From an uncultured Eubacteriales bacterium (GTDB lineage: Bacteria > Bacillota > Clostridia > Christensenellales > Aristaeellaceae), in the NCBI GenBank assembly GCA_900317565.1, contig ONHI01000010.1:1-42857 (forward strand): a DNA stretch of 42,857 nucleotides. Reading direction: 5' to 3'. Positions 25,306 to 31,999 of this stretch are shown piece by piece; position 1 is the stretch's first letter, and each line of letters starts with the position of its first letter. The notes beneath the pieces were generated by a model. It was not told where the DNA came from. It saw nothing but the letters and a program-made list of their open reading frames with translations, and ran no database searches. A program made the translations under genes and the position numbers.

Positions 25306-25325
25306 CGGGGGAGCAAGCTCCCCCG
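25306..25325 (+). promoter_or_regulatory. Intra-operon GC hairpin between ABC ATPase and permease
   Basis: CGGGGGAGC and GCTCCCCCG form a 9-bp perfect stem with a 2-nt loop directly after the ATPase stop, with no U run. It is likely an mRNA processing or stability element that sets different subunit levels. Confidence 0.5.
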
Positions 25326-25393
25326 CCATTGCCACCCCCGCCGCGCATGTCGCCGGGACCGATTAAAGCAACGATCGACAGGTATGTGAGATT

Positions 25394-26125
25394 ATGGGCA
25401 TCATAACCGTTCTTTGGGAAAAATGGGTGGAGTTCAAGCGGGACTTCTTCAAGATCACCGTCGCGGCGATGATCTCCCCGCTGATGTACCTCATCATATT
25501 CGGCATGGGCATACAGACCACGTCCCACGGGGAGCCCTACCTGCACTTCCTGATCCCGGGCATCGTGGCCATGGCGACCATGACGGGCTCCTTTTCCGCC
25601 ATCGCCCAGAACATGAGCGTGCAGCGGCTGTATGAAAAGGCGCTGGACCAGATCATGGTGTCGCCCACGCCGCTGTGGCAGTTCATACTGGGCCAGGTGA
25701 TCGGCGGCAGCCTGCGGGGCATGTACGCGGGCGGCATCATACTGCTGCTGACCTCCCCCATCCGCACGGGCCTGATCTTCAACGGCGTGTCGGTGCTCAT
25801 CATGTTCCTGAACGGCACGGTGTTTTCCACCATCGCGCTGGTGATGTCCTTCCTGGCCAAGAGCTACACCGACGCGCCGCGCTTCACCTCCTACATCATC
25901 ATGCCGATGTCGTTTCTGTGCAACACCTTCTTCTCCACCGACCAGATGCCCGCCGGGTTCAGGCAGGTGATCGCGCTGCTGCCCCTCTCCCAGGCCAGCG
26001 GCATGATCCGCGCCATATCCAACGGCGAAGCGCCGGGGTGGTTCGGCTTCGCGGTGCTGCTGGCCTACCTGATCGCGTTCGGCGCGATATCGGTCATATT
26101 CATCTACCGCAAGAAGAATCTTTGA
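25394..26125 (+). CDS. ABC-2 type transporter permease (DrrB/NodJ-like)
   Basis: This 243-residue protein has six membrane segments. The ABC-2 pattern is visible: an amphipathic N-terminus (EKWVEFKRDFFKI), then PLMYLIIFGMGI, the middle cytosolic helix region QRLYEKALDQIMVSPTP and the late loop STDQMPAGFRQVIALLPLSQA that marks NodJ/DrrB permeases. It pairs with the upstream ATPase. Most homologues export small hydrophobic molecules, polysaccharides or lipids. Given the neighbours, a tetrapyrrole or metal-linked cargo is conceivable but not shown. The ribosome site is weak (GTGAG). Confidence 0.9.
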   Translation: MGIITVLWEKWVEFKRDFFKITVAAMISPLMYLIIFGMGIQTTSHGEPYLHFLIPGIVAMATMTGSFSAIAQNMSVQRLYEKALDQIMVSPTPLWQFILGQVIGGSLRGMYAGGIILLLTSPIRTGLIFNGVSVLIMFLNGTVFSTIALVMSFLAKSYTDAPRFTSYIIMPMSFLCNTFFSTDQMPAGFRQVIALLPLSQASGMIRAISNGEAPGWFGFAVLLAYLIAFGAISVIFIYRKKNL

Positions 26126-26137
26126 TGAGGTGCCGGG

Positions 26138-27220
26138 ATGAAGCGATTTGCGTTATTGACGGGGATCCTGCTGGCGGTCGCACTGCTGTGCCAGTGCGCG
26201 TCGGCGGTGACGGTGCTCACGCCGACGCGGGAGGACTATGCCGACCGGCTCGCGAAGGCCCGGAGGGCCATCCGGAACGAGAAGGTCGGCCGCTACGGCA
26301 TGGCGCCCATCTACGGCAGGGACATTGCGGACGGCGATTACCCCGTGCAGGTGCAGTCCAGCTCGCCGTTCTTCAAGATCGTCGAGGCGGAGTTGACCGT
26401 GCGGGGCGACGACATGACGGCCAGCATCACCATCGGCAGTCGCAGCTACCTGTACGTCTATATGGGCTCGGCGGAGCAGGCGGGCAGCGCCCCGGAGGGA
26501 GACTGGATCCCCGGGGACGAGGGACAGCGCTTCACGGCGTTCACCATTCCCGTCCCGGCGCTCAACGCGCCCTTTGAATGCGCGGCCTACAGCAAAAACC
26601 GGCAGATCTGGTACGACCGACAGCTGCTGATCGACGCCTCGGCGCTGCCGGAGGGCGCGCTGGCCTTCGAGCTGCCCGACTATGATCTTGTGGAAAAGGC
26701 CGTCATAGACTTTGAACCGAACGGCTTGGCGGCGCTGGACGACGATGAGGCGGAAGATTCCAAGCCCGTGGAATTGGAGCCGGTCTCCCTGCCGCGCTCC
26801 GACGGGGAGTATTCCATAGAGGTCAACCTGGCGGGCGGCAGCGGCAGGGCGAACGTCAGCTCCCCCACGCTGCTGATCGTGCGGGACGGCAGGGCCTGGG
26901 CCCGCCTGTTGTGGAGCAGCCCCTACTACGATTACATGGTCATCGGCGACACCGTCTATGAAAACCTGACCACGGACGGCGGCAATTCCACCTTCGAGAT
27001 CCCCGTCACCGCGATGGACGCGCCGATGGAGGTCATCGCGGACACCACCGCCATGGGCGATCCCATCGAGATCGAATACACGCTGACCTTCTATACCGAG
27101 TCCCTGGGCGACAAGAGCCAGATCCCCCAGGAGGCCGCGAAGAAGGTGCTGTATATCTCGCTGGCGATCATCGTCGCGGGCGGCGCGCTGAACCATTTTG
27201 TGAAAAAGAAGAGGAAGTAA
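26138..27220 (+). CDS. Exported membrane-anchored protein with two NEAT-like repeats
   Basis: This 360-residue protein has a signal peptide (1-23, ending ASA). The first beta-rich repeat (about 66-170) opens DGDYPVQVQSSSPFFKIVEAEL. The second (about 222-325) opens DGEYSIEVNLAGGSGRANV and continues LIVRDGRAWARLLWSSPYYDYM and IEIEYTLTFY. A membrane helix (about 335-352) with a KKKRK tail anchors it to the outside. The pattern of opening strand, V-x-DG-x-A, and a closing strand of Tyr/Phe resembles heme-binding NEAT domains, but the YxxxY heme motif is not clear. It sits between an ABC permease and a siroheme enzyme, so surface binding of heme, a corrinoid or a metal is a reasonable guess only. 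Confidence 0.7.
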   Translation: MKRFALLTGILLAVALLCQCASAVTVLTPTREDYADRLAKARRAIRNEKVGRYGMAPIYGRDIADGDYPVQVQSSSPFFKIVEAELTVRGDDMTASITIGSRSYLYVYMGSAEQAGSAPEGDWIPGDEGQRFTAFTIPVPALNAPFECAAYSKNRQIWYDRQLLIDASALPEGALAFELPDYDLVEKAVIDFEPNGLAALDDDEAEDSKPVELEPVSLPRSDGEYSIEVNLAGGSGRANVSSPTLLIVRDGRAWARLLWSSPYYDYMVIGDTVYENLTTDGGNSTFEIPVTAMDAPMEVIADTTAMGDPIEIEYTLTFYTESLGDKSQIPQEAAKKVLYISLAIIVAGGALNHFVKKKRK

Positions 27221-27222
27221 TC

Positions 27223-27696
27223 ATGGCGGAGTATCCCCGTTTTCCGATGTTCGTCGACCTCTCCGCGAAGCATGTGGTCGTGGTCGGCGCGGGCAAGATC
27301 GCCGCCCGCCGCGTGGCCGTGCTGGCGCAGTTTACGCCCCGCATCACCGTCATCGCGCCAAAGGTCCACGCAGATATCGAAGCGCTGGCCGCCGAGGGCA
27401 GGGTGTGCCTCGTCCGAAGGGCCTATGATATGACGGACATCAGCGGCGCGGACATCGTGCTCGCCGCCACCGACGACGCCGAGCTGAACGCCACCATCTG
27501 CGACGATTGCCGGCTTCGCAACATCCCCGTGAACGTTTCAAGCGACAGGACGCTGTGCGATTTTTACTTCCCGGGCATCGTCCGGGAGGGCGATCTCGTG
27601 GTCGGCGTGACCGCCGGCGGCGAGGACCACACACGTGCCAGGCACGTCACCGGGCAGATCAGGAATGTCCTGAGCGAGGATAGGGAAACAGTATAA
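27223..27696 (+). CDS. Precorrin-2 dehydrogenase (CysG N-domain/Met8-like)
   Basis: This 157-residue protein has an NAD-binding Rossmann fold with GAGKIAARR (about 23-31) and the family segment DIVLAATDDAELNATI, then NVSSDRTLCDFYFPGIVREGDLVVGV. It oxidizes precorrin-2 to sirohydrochlorin. It is shorter than the roughly 200-residue forms: the C-terminal part of CysG-B/SirC is nearly absent, so ferrochelatase activity is doubtful. It starts 2 bp after the preceding stop and is the last gene of the operon before a strong terminator. Confidence 0.92.
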   Translation: MAEYPRFPMFVDLSAKHVVVVGAGKIAARRVAVLAQFTPRITVIAPKVHADIEALAAEGRVCLVRRAYDMTDISGADIVLAATDDAELNATICDDCRLRNIPVNVSSDRTLCDFYFPGIVREGDLVVGVTAGGEDHTRARHVTGQIRNVLSEDRETV

Positions 27697-27730
27697 ACTA
27701 AACCTCTATCCCGGGATGGCACAAGTGCCG

Positions 27731-27778
27731 CCCGACTACTTGGAAGAAAAATCCAATCAGTCGGGTCTTTTCTTTTTG
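27731..27778 (+). terminator. Intrinsic terminator of the tetrapyrrole operon
   Basis: Outer stem CCCGACT / AGTCGGG, inner stem TTGGA / TCCAA, then TCTTTTCTTTTT. Confidence 0.9.
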
Positions 27779-27807
27779 GCTGATGACTGACGTGAATTAT
27801 ATTCCTG

Positions 27808-28029
27808 TCAGTCGATCAGCCTTTGCCGCATACCCATTTCCCGCTCTGGCTGAGAATCAAAGAGCCGACAACGCTTGGGTGTATACGCAAGGCTTTCAAT
27901 GGCGTCAGCGATGCGGTTATACTGCCCCAAGGCCGTATCAGGAACCTGGAGATCGAGAGCAATGTAATTGTAGATGCCCTCCATATCGTCCAGTGCCTTG
28001 TCGGTGATTTTCACGCTGTATTGATTCAT
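27808..28029 (-). pseudogene. ParE/RelE-type toxin, C-terminally truncated
   Basis: The frame codes for 73 residues of the RelE/ParE fold: MNQYSVKITDKALDDMEGIY start, YNRIADAIESL helix, FDSQPEREMGMRQRLID. Family members run on for about 25-30 residues after this point, with a strand pair (VFYIV.., VVRVLYSRRD-like) that carries active-site and core residues. Here TGA follows RLID at once, and the sequence beyond runs into the operon terminator. The gene is therefore probably inactive or a shortened variant. It overlaps the antitoxin by 4 bp (ATGA), the usual antitoxin-first order. Confidence 0.8.
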
Positions 28030-28331
28030 GAATGTTGGCTCCTGAATCTTTCAAATGCAGCAGAGGCGTCCTGGACATTGCCTCTCACCATATCATCATA
28101 TCCCGCCTGTAATTCGGCGCGCAGTTGATCCGTGGTCATTGCGTCTGCGTTGATGGACGCAGGGGCCTTGGGAAGCGCAACAGAAAAGGGGATACCACCA
28201 GTCAGGGATATCTGTCGGAGGTACATATCAATCGCCGTGGCCATAGGAATGCCCAGTTGTTTAAGCACATCCTCCGCCTGCTTTTTCACGGAAGGATTCA
28301 CGCGAAGATTCATGGTTACGGATTTTTCCAT
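28026..28331 (-). CDS. RelB/DinJ family antitoxin
   Basis: This 101-residue protein has the N-terminal ribbon-helix-helix VTMNLRVNPSVKKQAEDVLKQ, then the DinJ box IPMATAIDMYLRQI and GGIPFSVALP. The C-terminal helix that wraps the toxin (about 65-101) is present. AGGAG precedes the ATG. Its promoter overlaps an inverted repeat, so it probably represses itself. With the toxin truncated, it may be a leftover of a decayed module. Confidence 0.88.
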   Translation of the reverse strand: MEKSVTMNLRVNPSVKKQAEDVLKQLGIPMATAIDMYLRQISLTGGIPFSVALPKAPASINADAMTTDQLRAELQAGYDDMVRGNVQDASAAFERFRSQHS

Positions 28332-28352
28332 GCGATCATCTCCTTTTGGCTA

Positions 28353-28381
28353 ATTGTAACGCAAATGTCGTTACTTGTCAA
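28353..28381 (-). promoter_or_regulatory. Consensus promoter with operator palindrome for the toxin-antitoxin genes
   Basis: Minus-strand TTGACA (28376-28381), 17 bp, TACAAT (28353-28358). The inverted repeat GTAACG-7-CGTTAC (28356-28374) fills the spacer, where antitoxin binding would block RNA polymerase. Confidence 0.8.
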
Positions 28382-28602
28382 CACGTAATAATCACCAAGA
28401 ATAAAGCACGATACCAAAAGGTCGCAAAGCCAAAAAGCAAGATATACTGTTCGATCTTGCATAAATATCCATATATTGTGGATGCCGAAAAGCCGCCCAG
28501 TTGCAATGGGGTGCAAATGCGTTGCAAAGTGGGAACCCAGTATTTGTAAAGATTGTTATGGCATAGAAATGATTGTAAATTCATATTATTATATATACAA
28601 GA

Positions 28603-28638
28603 AAAATCTGTGAGATTTATTCAATCCTCACAGATTTT
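28603..28638 (-). terminator. Terminator hairpin just beyond the tRNA 3' end
   Basis: A 12-bp perfect stem AAAATCTGTGAG / CTCACAGATTTT with a 12-nt loop ends in a T run on the minus strand. It lies 1 bp past the CCA of the tRNA fragment, as a tRNA terminator would. Confidence 0.75.
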
Positions 28639-28639
28639 G

Positions 28640-28680
28640 TGGTCGAGGTGACAGGATTTGAACCTGCGACCTTTTGGTCT
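28640..28680 (-). other. tRNA 3' fragment (probable integration attachment-site scar)
   Basis: On the minus strand the segment reads variable loop AAAAGGTC, a T arm (GCAGG TTCAAAT CCTGT), acceptor 3' strand CACCTCG and ACCA. No matching D arm or 5' acceptor strand (CGAGGTG) can be found upstream, so it is only the 3' part of a tRNA. Integrating elements leave exactly this piece as attL/attR. The amino acid cannot be told because the anticodon is lost. No integrase gene is in the window. Confidence 0.75.
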
Positions 28681-28914
28681 CGAAATCCGAACAAATGTTC
28701 GCTCTTGTCAGCTCCAGACAGGAAAAGGCAGGCTTTTTCCTCGCTTTTTTGTCCCAGACGGACAGGGGGTGACAGATTCGGTTGCAGGATAGTTGCAATC
28801 CGTATGAGGATGCAACCGGGCATTTTTGCAAGAACTATTTGGTGATTATGCAGCACAGATCAGCATTTGCAACAGGCTATTACAACCGGATTGCAATCTG
28901 GCAGCGCATACGAA

Positions 28915-29100
28915 TCAGGTGTTAGTCTCACCCTTAGCCTTATACTTTTTATCCAGATATCGCTTCAAGTCTTCGGTTGTTGCCTTTCCCTGCTTTTCCA
29001 GTTCGATGTATTTTTTGAAATCCTCTGTCGGCTCCAAGCCGGCCACTTTGATGAGGCCGATAGCATAAGCCCATGCTTTGGTAACAAACATTTCGTTCAT
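28915..29100 (-). CDS. Small protein resembling VbhA-type antitoxin
   Basis: This 61-residue protein has the pattern A-x-A..GLEPTEDFKKYIELEKQGKATTED (split over about residues 10-45), similar to the short antitoxins paired with Fic AMPylating toxins. The ATG has AAGGTG 6 bp upstream; a GTG 9 bp earlier overlaps that site. A Fic gene would be expected just downstream on the minus strand, but that side holds the tRNA scar. So it is an orphan if the family guess is right. The (S/T)xxxE(G/N) inhibitory motif is not clearly visible. Confidence 0.55.
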   Translation of the reverse strand: MNEMFVTKAWAYAIGLIKVAGLEPTEDFKKYIELEKQGKATTEDLKRYLDKKYKAKGETNT

Positions 29101-29201
29101 TTCAATCACCTTCTGTTATTATTCCCATTTTACCACAGAAAGTAATGGAGGGCGAATCGGTTTGATAATAGTATTTCTTCAAATCATGACCACGAGAAAC
29201 A

Positions 29202-29921
29202 TCAATCAAAGGGATATTTGATTATATGTTTACCATCCGAACTAATATGTATAATGCGTTGCTTTCCATTTCTCATTATTTGAGTAAACTCATACATATA
29301 AACCCCGAGTTTGGCATTATGAATTCTTTTATCCTCTGAAAGATTATACTCAAAGCTACCTAAATATTCGCAATCAGCTTCTACTATTTCACGAAGATGC
29401 TCCAGCTTCTCAATATGATGTTTTTTATTTATGTACTGTTCAAACCTGTCAATATTATCCATCAAAAAACCAAGAGCAGTTAGTGTAAAACCCCATATGT
29501 CTAAACCAATTCCTCCGTTTGGCTCGGGATACTCTCGTTTCCACTGGATTCCTTCAATCTCTTTACATTTTTCATCGTATTCGCGCAATAATTGATCGCT
29601 ATTGATGTATTCTCCATCGATTTCGTCATCTTCAATATTGATAACGAAAGGAGCATTTAAAACAGGCTCATCAAAGCATGGTATATTAGCAGGCTCTACA
29701 GCAAAGCTTTTGCCTATTGCTTGCATAAACGAATCTAAGCCATCTATATGGTCTACTGAAGTAAATCTAATGTGAATATAGTATTTATCTTCTTTTCTTA
29801 AGCCACCCCATCCCCAATAGTAGCTATGTTGAAAAGGTGGGAATAATGCTTGTAACTGGTCCAACTTCAAGAAAAACTGATCAATATCATTGATGTATAC
29901 ATAATTGTAAGTAACTCGCAT
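29202..29921 (-). CDS. Hypothetical protein, AT-rich
   Basis: This 239-residue protein is acidic and aromatic, has no membrane segment and belongs to no family I recognise. Features are the N-terminal YNYVYINDIDQFFLKLDQLQ, an aromatic run SYYWGWGG at about 33-40, and a C-terminal beta section ending QRIIHISSDGKHIIKYPFD. Codons are far more AT-rich than in neighbours, suggesting recent transfer. No clear ribosome site precedes the ATG. It lies within the accessory patch next to the tRNA scar; it could be a phage, defence or immunity-type protein, but nothing proves this. Confidence 0.6.
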   Translation of the reverse strand: MRVTYNYVYINDIDQFFLKLDQLQALFPPFQHSYYWGWGGLRKEDKYYIHIRFTSVDHIDGLDSFMQAIGKSFAVEPANIPCFDEPVLNAPFVINIEDDEIDGEYINSDQLLREYDEKCKEIEGIQWKREYPEPNGGIGLDIWGFTLTALGFLMDNIDRFEQYINKKHHIEKLEHLREIVEADCEYLGSFEYNLSEDKRIHNAKLGVYMYEFTQIMRNGKQRIIHISSDGKHIIKYPFD

Positions 29922-30061
29922 ACATATATATCATATTTGGCGGCATTATATCATACAATCGATTCCTTGTCAAAAGGCGATTGGGCAATTGCCACCGAGC
30001 GAAAACATGCTTCAATCGCTTTGCTGGCTATCAACACATGGGGTACAGTATAAATTCTATC

Positions 30062-30106
30062 ATTACACGTCTTACACGCATTACACGGATTACACGCAGT
30101 ACACGA
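30062..30106. repeat. Five tandem 9-bp repeats, consensus ATTACACGN
   Basis: Units read ATTACACGT, CTTACACGC, ATTACACGG, ATTACACGC, AGTACACGA. No gene I trust covers it (gap 29922-30161). It could be an iteron-like protein-binding array or slippage. Confidence 0.75.
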
Positions 30107-30161
30107 TGAACCCGAGGGAAATCTCGGGAAATCGAATCCCGGCATGGCAAACCCGAAAGAT

Positions 30162-30860
30162 TCACAAACGAACCCGGCCCATGATGCAGGCCCAACCGTG
30201 TATTCCTGCGGAATACGGGGGATAAGGGCGGCAGAGGGCCGGGTTTTGCATAAAGAAAAGCGAACCCATCATTTCTGATTCCTTCCGATCGGCATCGATC
30301 TCAACGATTGTCCCATCCTCAGTCCTGGCGAAGTGCCTGAGGAAGTCCCATGCGTATCGCGCATTGCAGCTGTGGGGAAGCCCCTGTTCATACAGCTGGG
30401 CAAGCTCGTATCCGGCATCGATGACGCCGGTTGCGGATTTGTTTTCCGACGCGGCAATGGAGGTGAAATACTCAGCTGCTTTCTTGTAATCCTGCTCTAC
30501 GTCAAGCCCCTGCTTGTAGAGAAGGCCAAGGTAGTAACCGCTGGTCAGGTCCCCGGCACTGACGCCCTTTTCATACCAGAACGCCGCCTGCGCATAATCC
30601 TGTTCCACGCCCAGGCCATGCTCGTACAAAAGACCCACATACCTCGCCGCCTTTTTGTTCCCGGCCTCGTCCGCAGCCAGGAAGCGCTGCATCGCCGCGT
30701 CGTAGTCCTGCGCGACACCGTCGCCGTTCATGAGTGCGATGCCCTCGTTCAGCAGGTTCATGGAGCCGTTGTCCCTGCCGCCCTAGTGTTCACCCTCGGC
30801 CATACCCGCAGTGGCGCAGATCAACAGCGCCAGTATGATCATCAATACGTGCTTCATCAT
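30162..30860 (-). pseudogene. Exported Sel1-repeat protein interrupted by an amber codon
   Basis: The frame starts at 30860 (ATGATGAAGCAC, overlapping the esterase stop as ATGA) and codes a signal peptide MKHVLMIILALLICATAGMA plus EGEH. Then comes TAG at 30783-30785, then in frame GGRDNGS and a 199-residue Sel1/TPR-like body: repeats QDYDAAMQRFLAADEAGNKKA, QDYAQAAFWYEKG, QDYKKAAEYFTSIA. Without the TAG it would be about 232 residues of secreted scaffold. Translation may restart at 30761 (MNLLNEG), giving a non-exported protein. A G-to-A change from TGG would explain the stop. Confidence 0.78.
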
Positions 30861-31822
30861 GCCTTCACCTGCTCAAACAGCCAGTCTCGCACAGCCTCCA
30901 GCTTATAGGCGTAGTTGAAGGAAGCCATGTGCTCCATGCCGATCTGGCCCTCTTTGAACACGGTGCCGGTCTCAAAGCGGATCATGTTGGCGTCCAGTCC
31001 CTCTTGAAGCTGCGCTTCCACCGCAGCATTCTGAGCCTCCGCACCGTCCTGGGCGCTCCAAGTTCCGTAGCTGTAGGCGACGCCGTCCACGTCGAACATG
31101 GCCATGACCTCGTCCTGTCCGCCAGAGGCCTTTTCGTCGCCGCCCGCCGTCACGTAGAAGAACTTCTGGTTCTCCATGCCGGACAGCACTGAAATATCCC
31201 ACTGACCGGAGACGTACAGGCTGGCCGCGAACAGGTCGGGATATTTGCTGTTCAGGTACAGCGAGGACATGCAGCCCATGGACTGACCCGTGGTGTACAG
31301 GCGGTTTTCATCTATAGAGTATTCGCCCGACAGCTGCGCGATCAGCTTCACCGTCGCGTCGATCTGGGGATCGGCCTCCCAGTTGTCCGTGGTGACCGTG
31401 CCGGTAAACGCGGGCACCAGTACGAATGAGGCGTGCTTAGCCTGCTCCTCGTCGGTGACCCACACCGTTGCGCCGTAGTATTGCTCGACGATCTCCGCAG
31501 CGCTCTTGCCCGCGCCGGTGGAATCCGGGATGAACATGACCAGCGGGTAGGACTGGGAGGCGTCGTAATCCTCCGGGACGTACAGGCTGTATTCGAAGGT
31601 GATGCCCGTCTCCTCGTCAGTAAAGATGAACTGCTGGAACTTCGATGCGTTTTGATCCAGCACCGCCTGGACCGCCTCGTCATTCTGCATCATGCCACCG
31701 TCCATCCTGCCACCGGGACCACCCATGCCTCCGCCGCGAGGGCCGCCTATGCCGCGCTCCGCCAGCGCACCAATCGAAAACACCATCATCAAACAAATCA
31801 TCATCGCAACAATCCTCTTCAT
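30857..31822 (-). CDS. Secreted alpha/beta-hydrolase (esterase, PHB-depolymerase-like)
   Basis: This 321-residue protein has a signal peptide at 1-22 (ending ALA), followed by a Gly-rich stretch GGPRGGGMGGPGG. The hydrolase fold starts with YSLYVPEDYDASQSYPLVMF. The nucleophile elbow is TTGQSMGCMSS (Ser about 186), a late Asp lies in the GGDEKASGG region and the catalytic His in GMEHMASF (about 297). Substrates of this esterase group are polyester or acylated polysaccharides. The start MKRIVAMM was chosen for the signal peptide; the ribosome site is weak. It overlaps the Sel1 gene as ATGA, forming a small operon. Confidence 0.85.
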   Translation of the reverse strand: MKRIVAMMICLMMVFSIGALAERGIGGPRGGGMGGPGGRMDGGMMQNDEAVQAVLDQNASKFQQFIFTDEETGITFEYSLYVPEDYDASQSYPLVMFIPDSTGAGKSAAEIVEQYYGATVWVTDEEQAKHASFVLVPAFTGTVTTDNWEADPQIDATVKLIAQLSGEYSIDENRLYTTGQSMGCMSSLYLNSKYPDLFAASLYVSGQWDISVLSGMENQKFFYVTAGGDEKASGGQDEVMAMFDVDGVAYSYGTWSAQDGAEAQNAAVEAQLQEGLDANMIRFETGTVFKEGQIGMEHMASFNYAYKLEAVRDWLFEQVKA

Positions 31823-31844
31823 GGAAATCTCTACTTTCATAGCA

Positions 31845-31882
31845 GAGAGGCGCAAGCCCATTTATCTGGACTTACGCCTCTC
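31845..31882 (-). promoter_or_regulatory. Leader hairpin upstream of the esterase gene
   Basis: GAGAGGCGTAAGTCCA and TGGGCTTGCGCCTCTC (minus strand) form a 16-bp stem whose two mismatches become G-U pairs in the minus RNA. It ends about 20 bp before the start codon. TATAAT lies upstream near 31900-31906 (minus). No U run follows, so it is a leader structure and not a terminator. Confidence 0.5.
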
Positions 31883-31999
31883 AGCTGCTCGATGATTCCA
31901 TTATACCCGAAAACCTTAAGCAAAGCTTGAAGGATTCGAGAATTCTGCGTTCATTCCTGTACGAGGATGCCTGGTTGGAAGACGCCCTGTCAAAACAGC

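Larger units (their letters stand above)
28501..28896. repeat. Cluster of six TTGCAA palindromes around the tRNA scar
   Basis: The palindrome TTGCAA starts at 28501, 28522, 28793, 28826, 28867 and 28891, with further near-copies (GTTGCA at 28781, TGCAAC at 28811). They flank the tRNA fragment at 28640-28680 on both sides. Such clusters suit arm-type sites of an integrase or an excisionase. No gene is supported in 28382-28914. Confidence 0.55.

Noticed and set aside
27716-27790. 24-codon frame starting MAQVPPDYLEEKS at the operon terminator
   Set aside because: It lies across the terminator stem and has no ribosome site.
28639-28845. Small frame with GFEPATFWSRNP-type sequence
   Set aside because: This is the familiar false translation of a tRNA 3' end, and it fits the tRNA fragment at 28640-28680.
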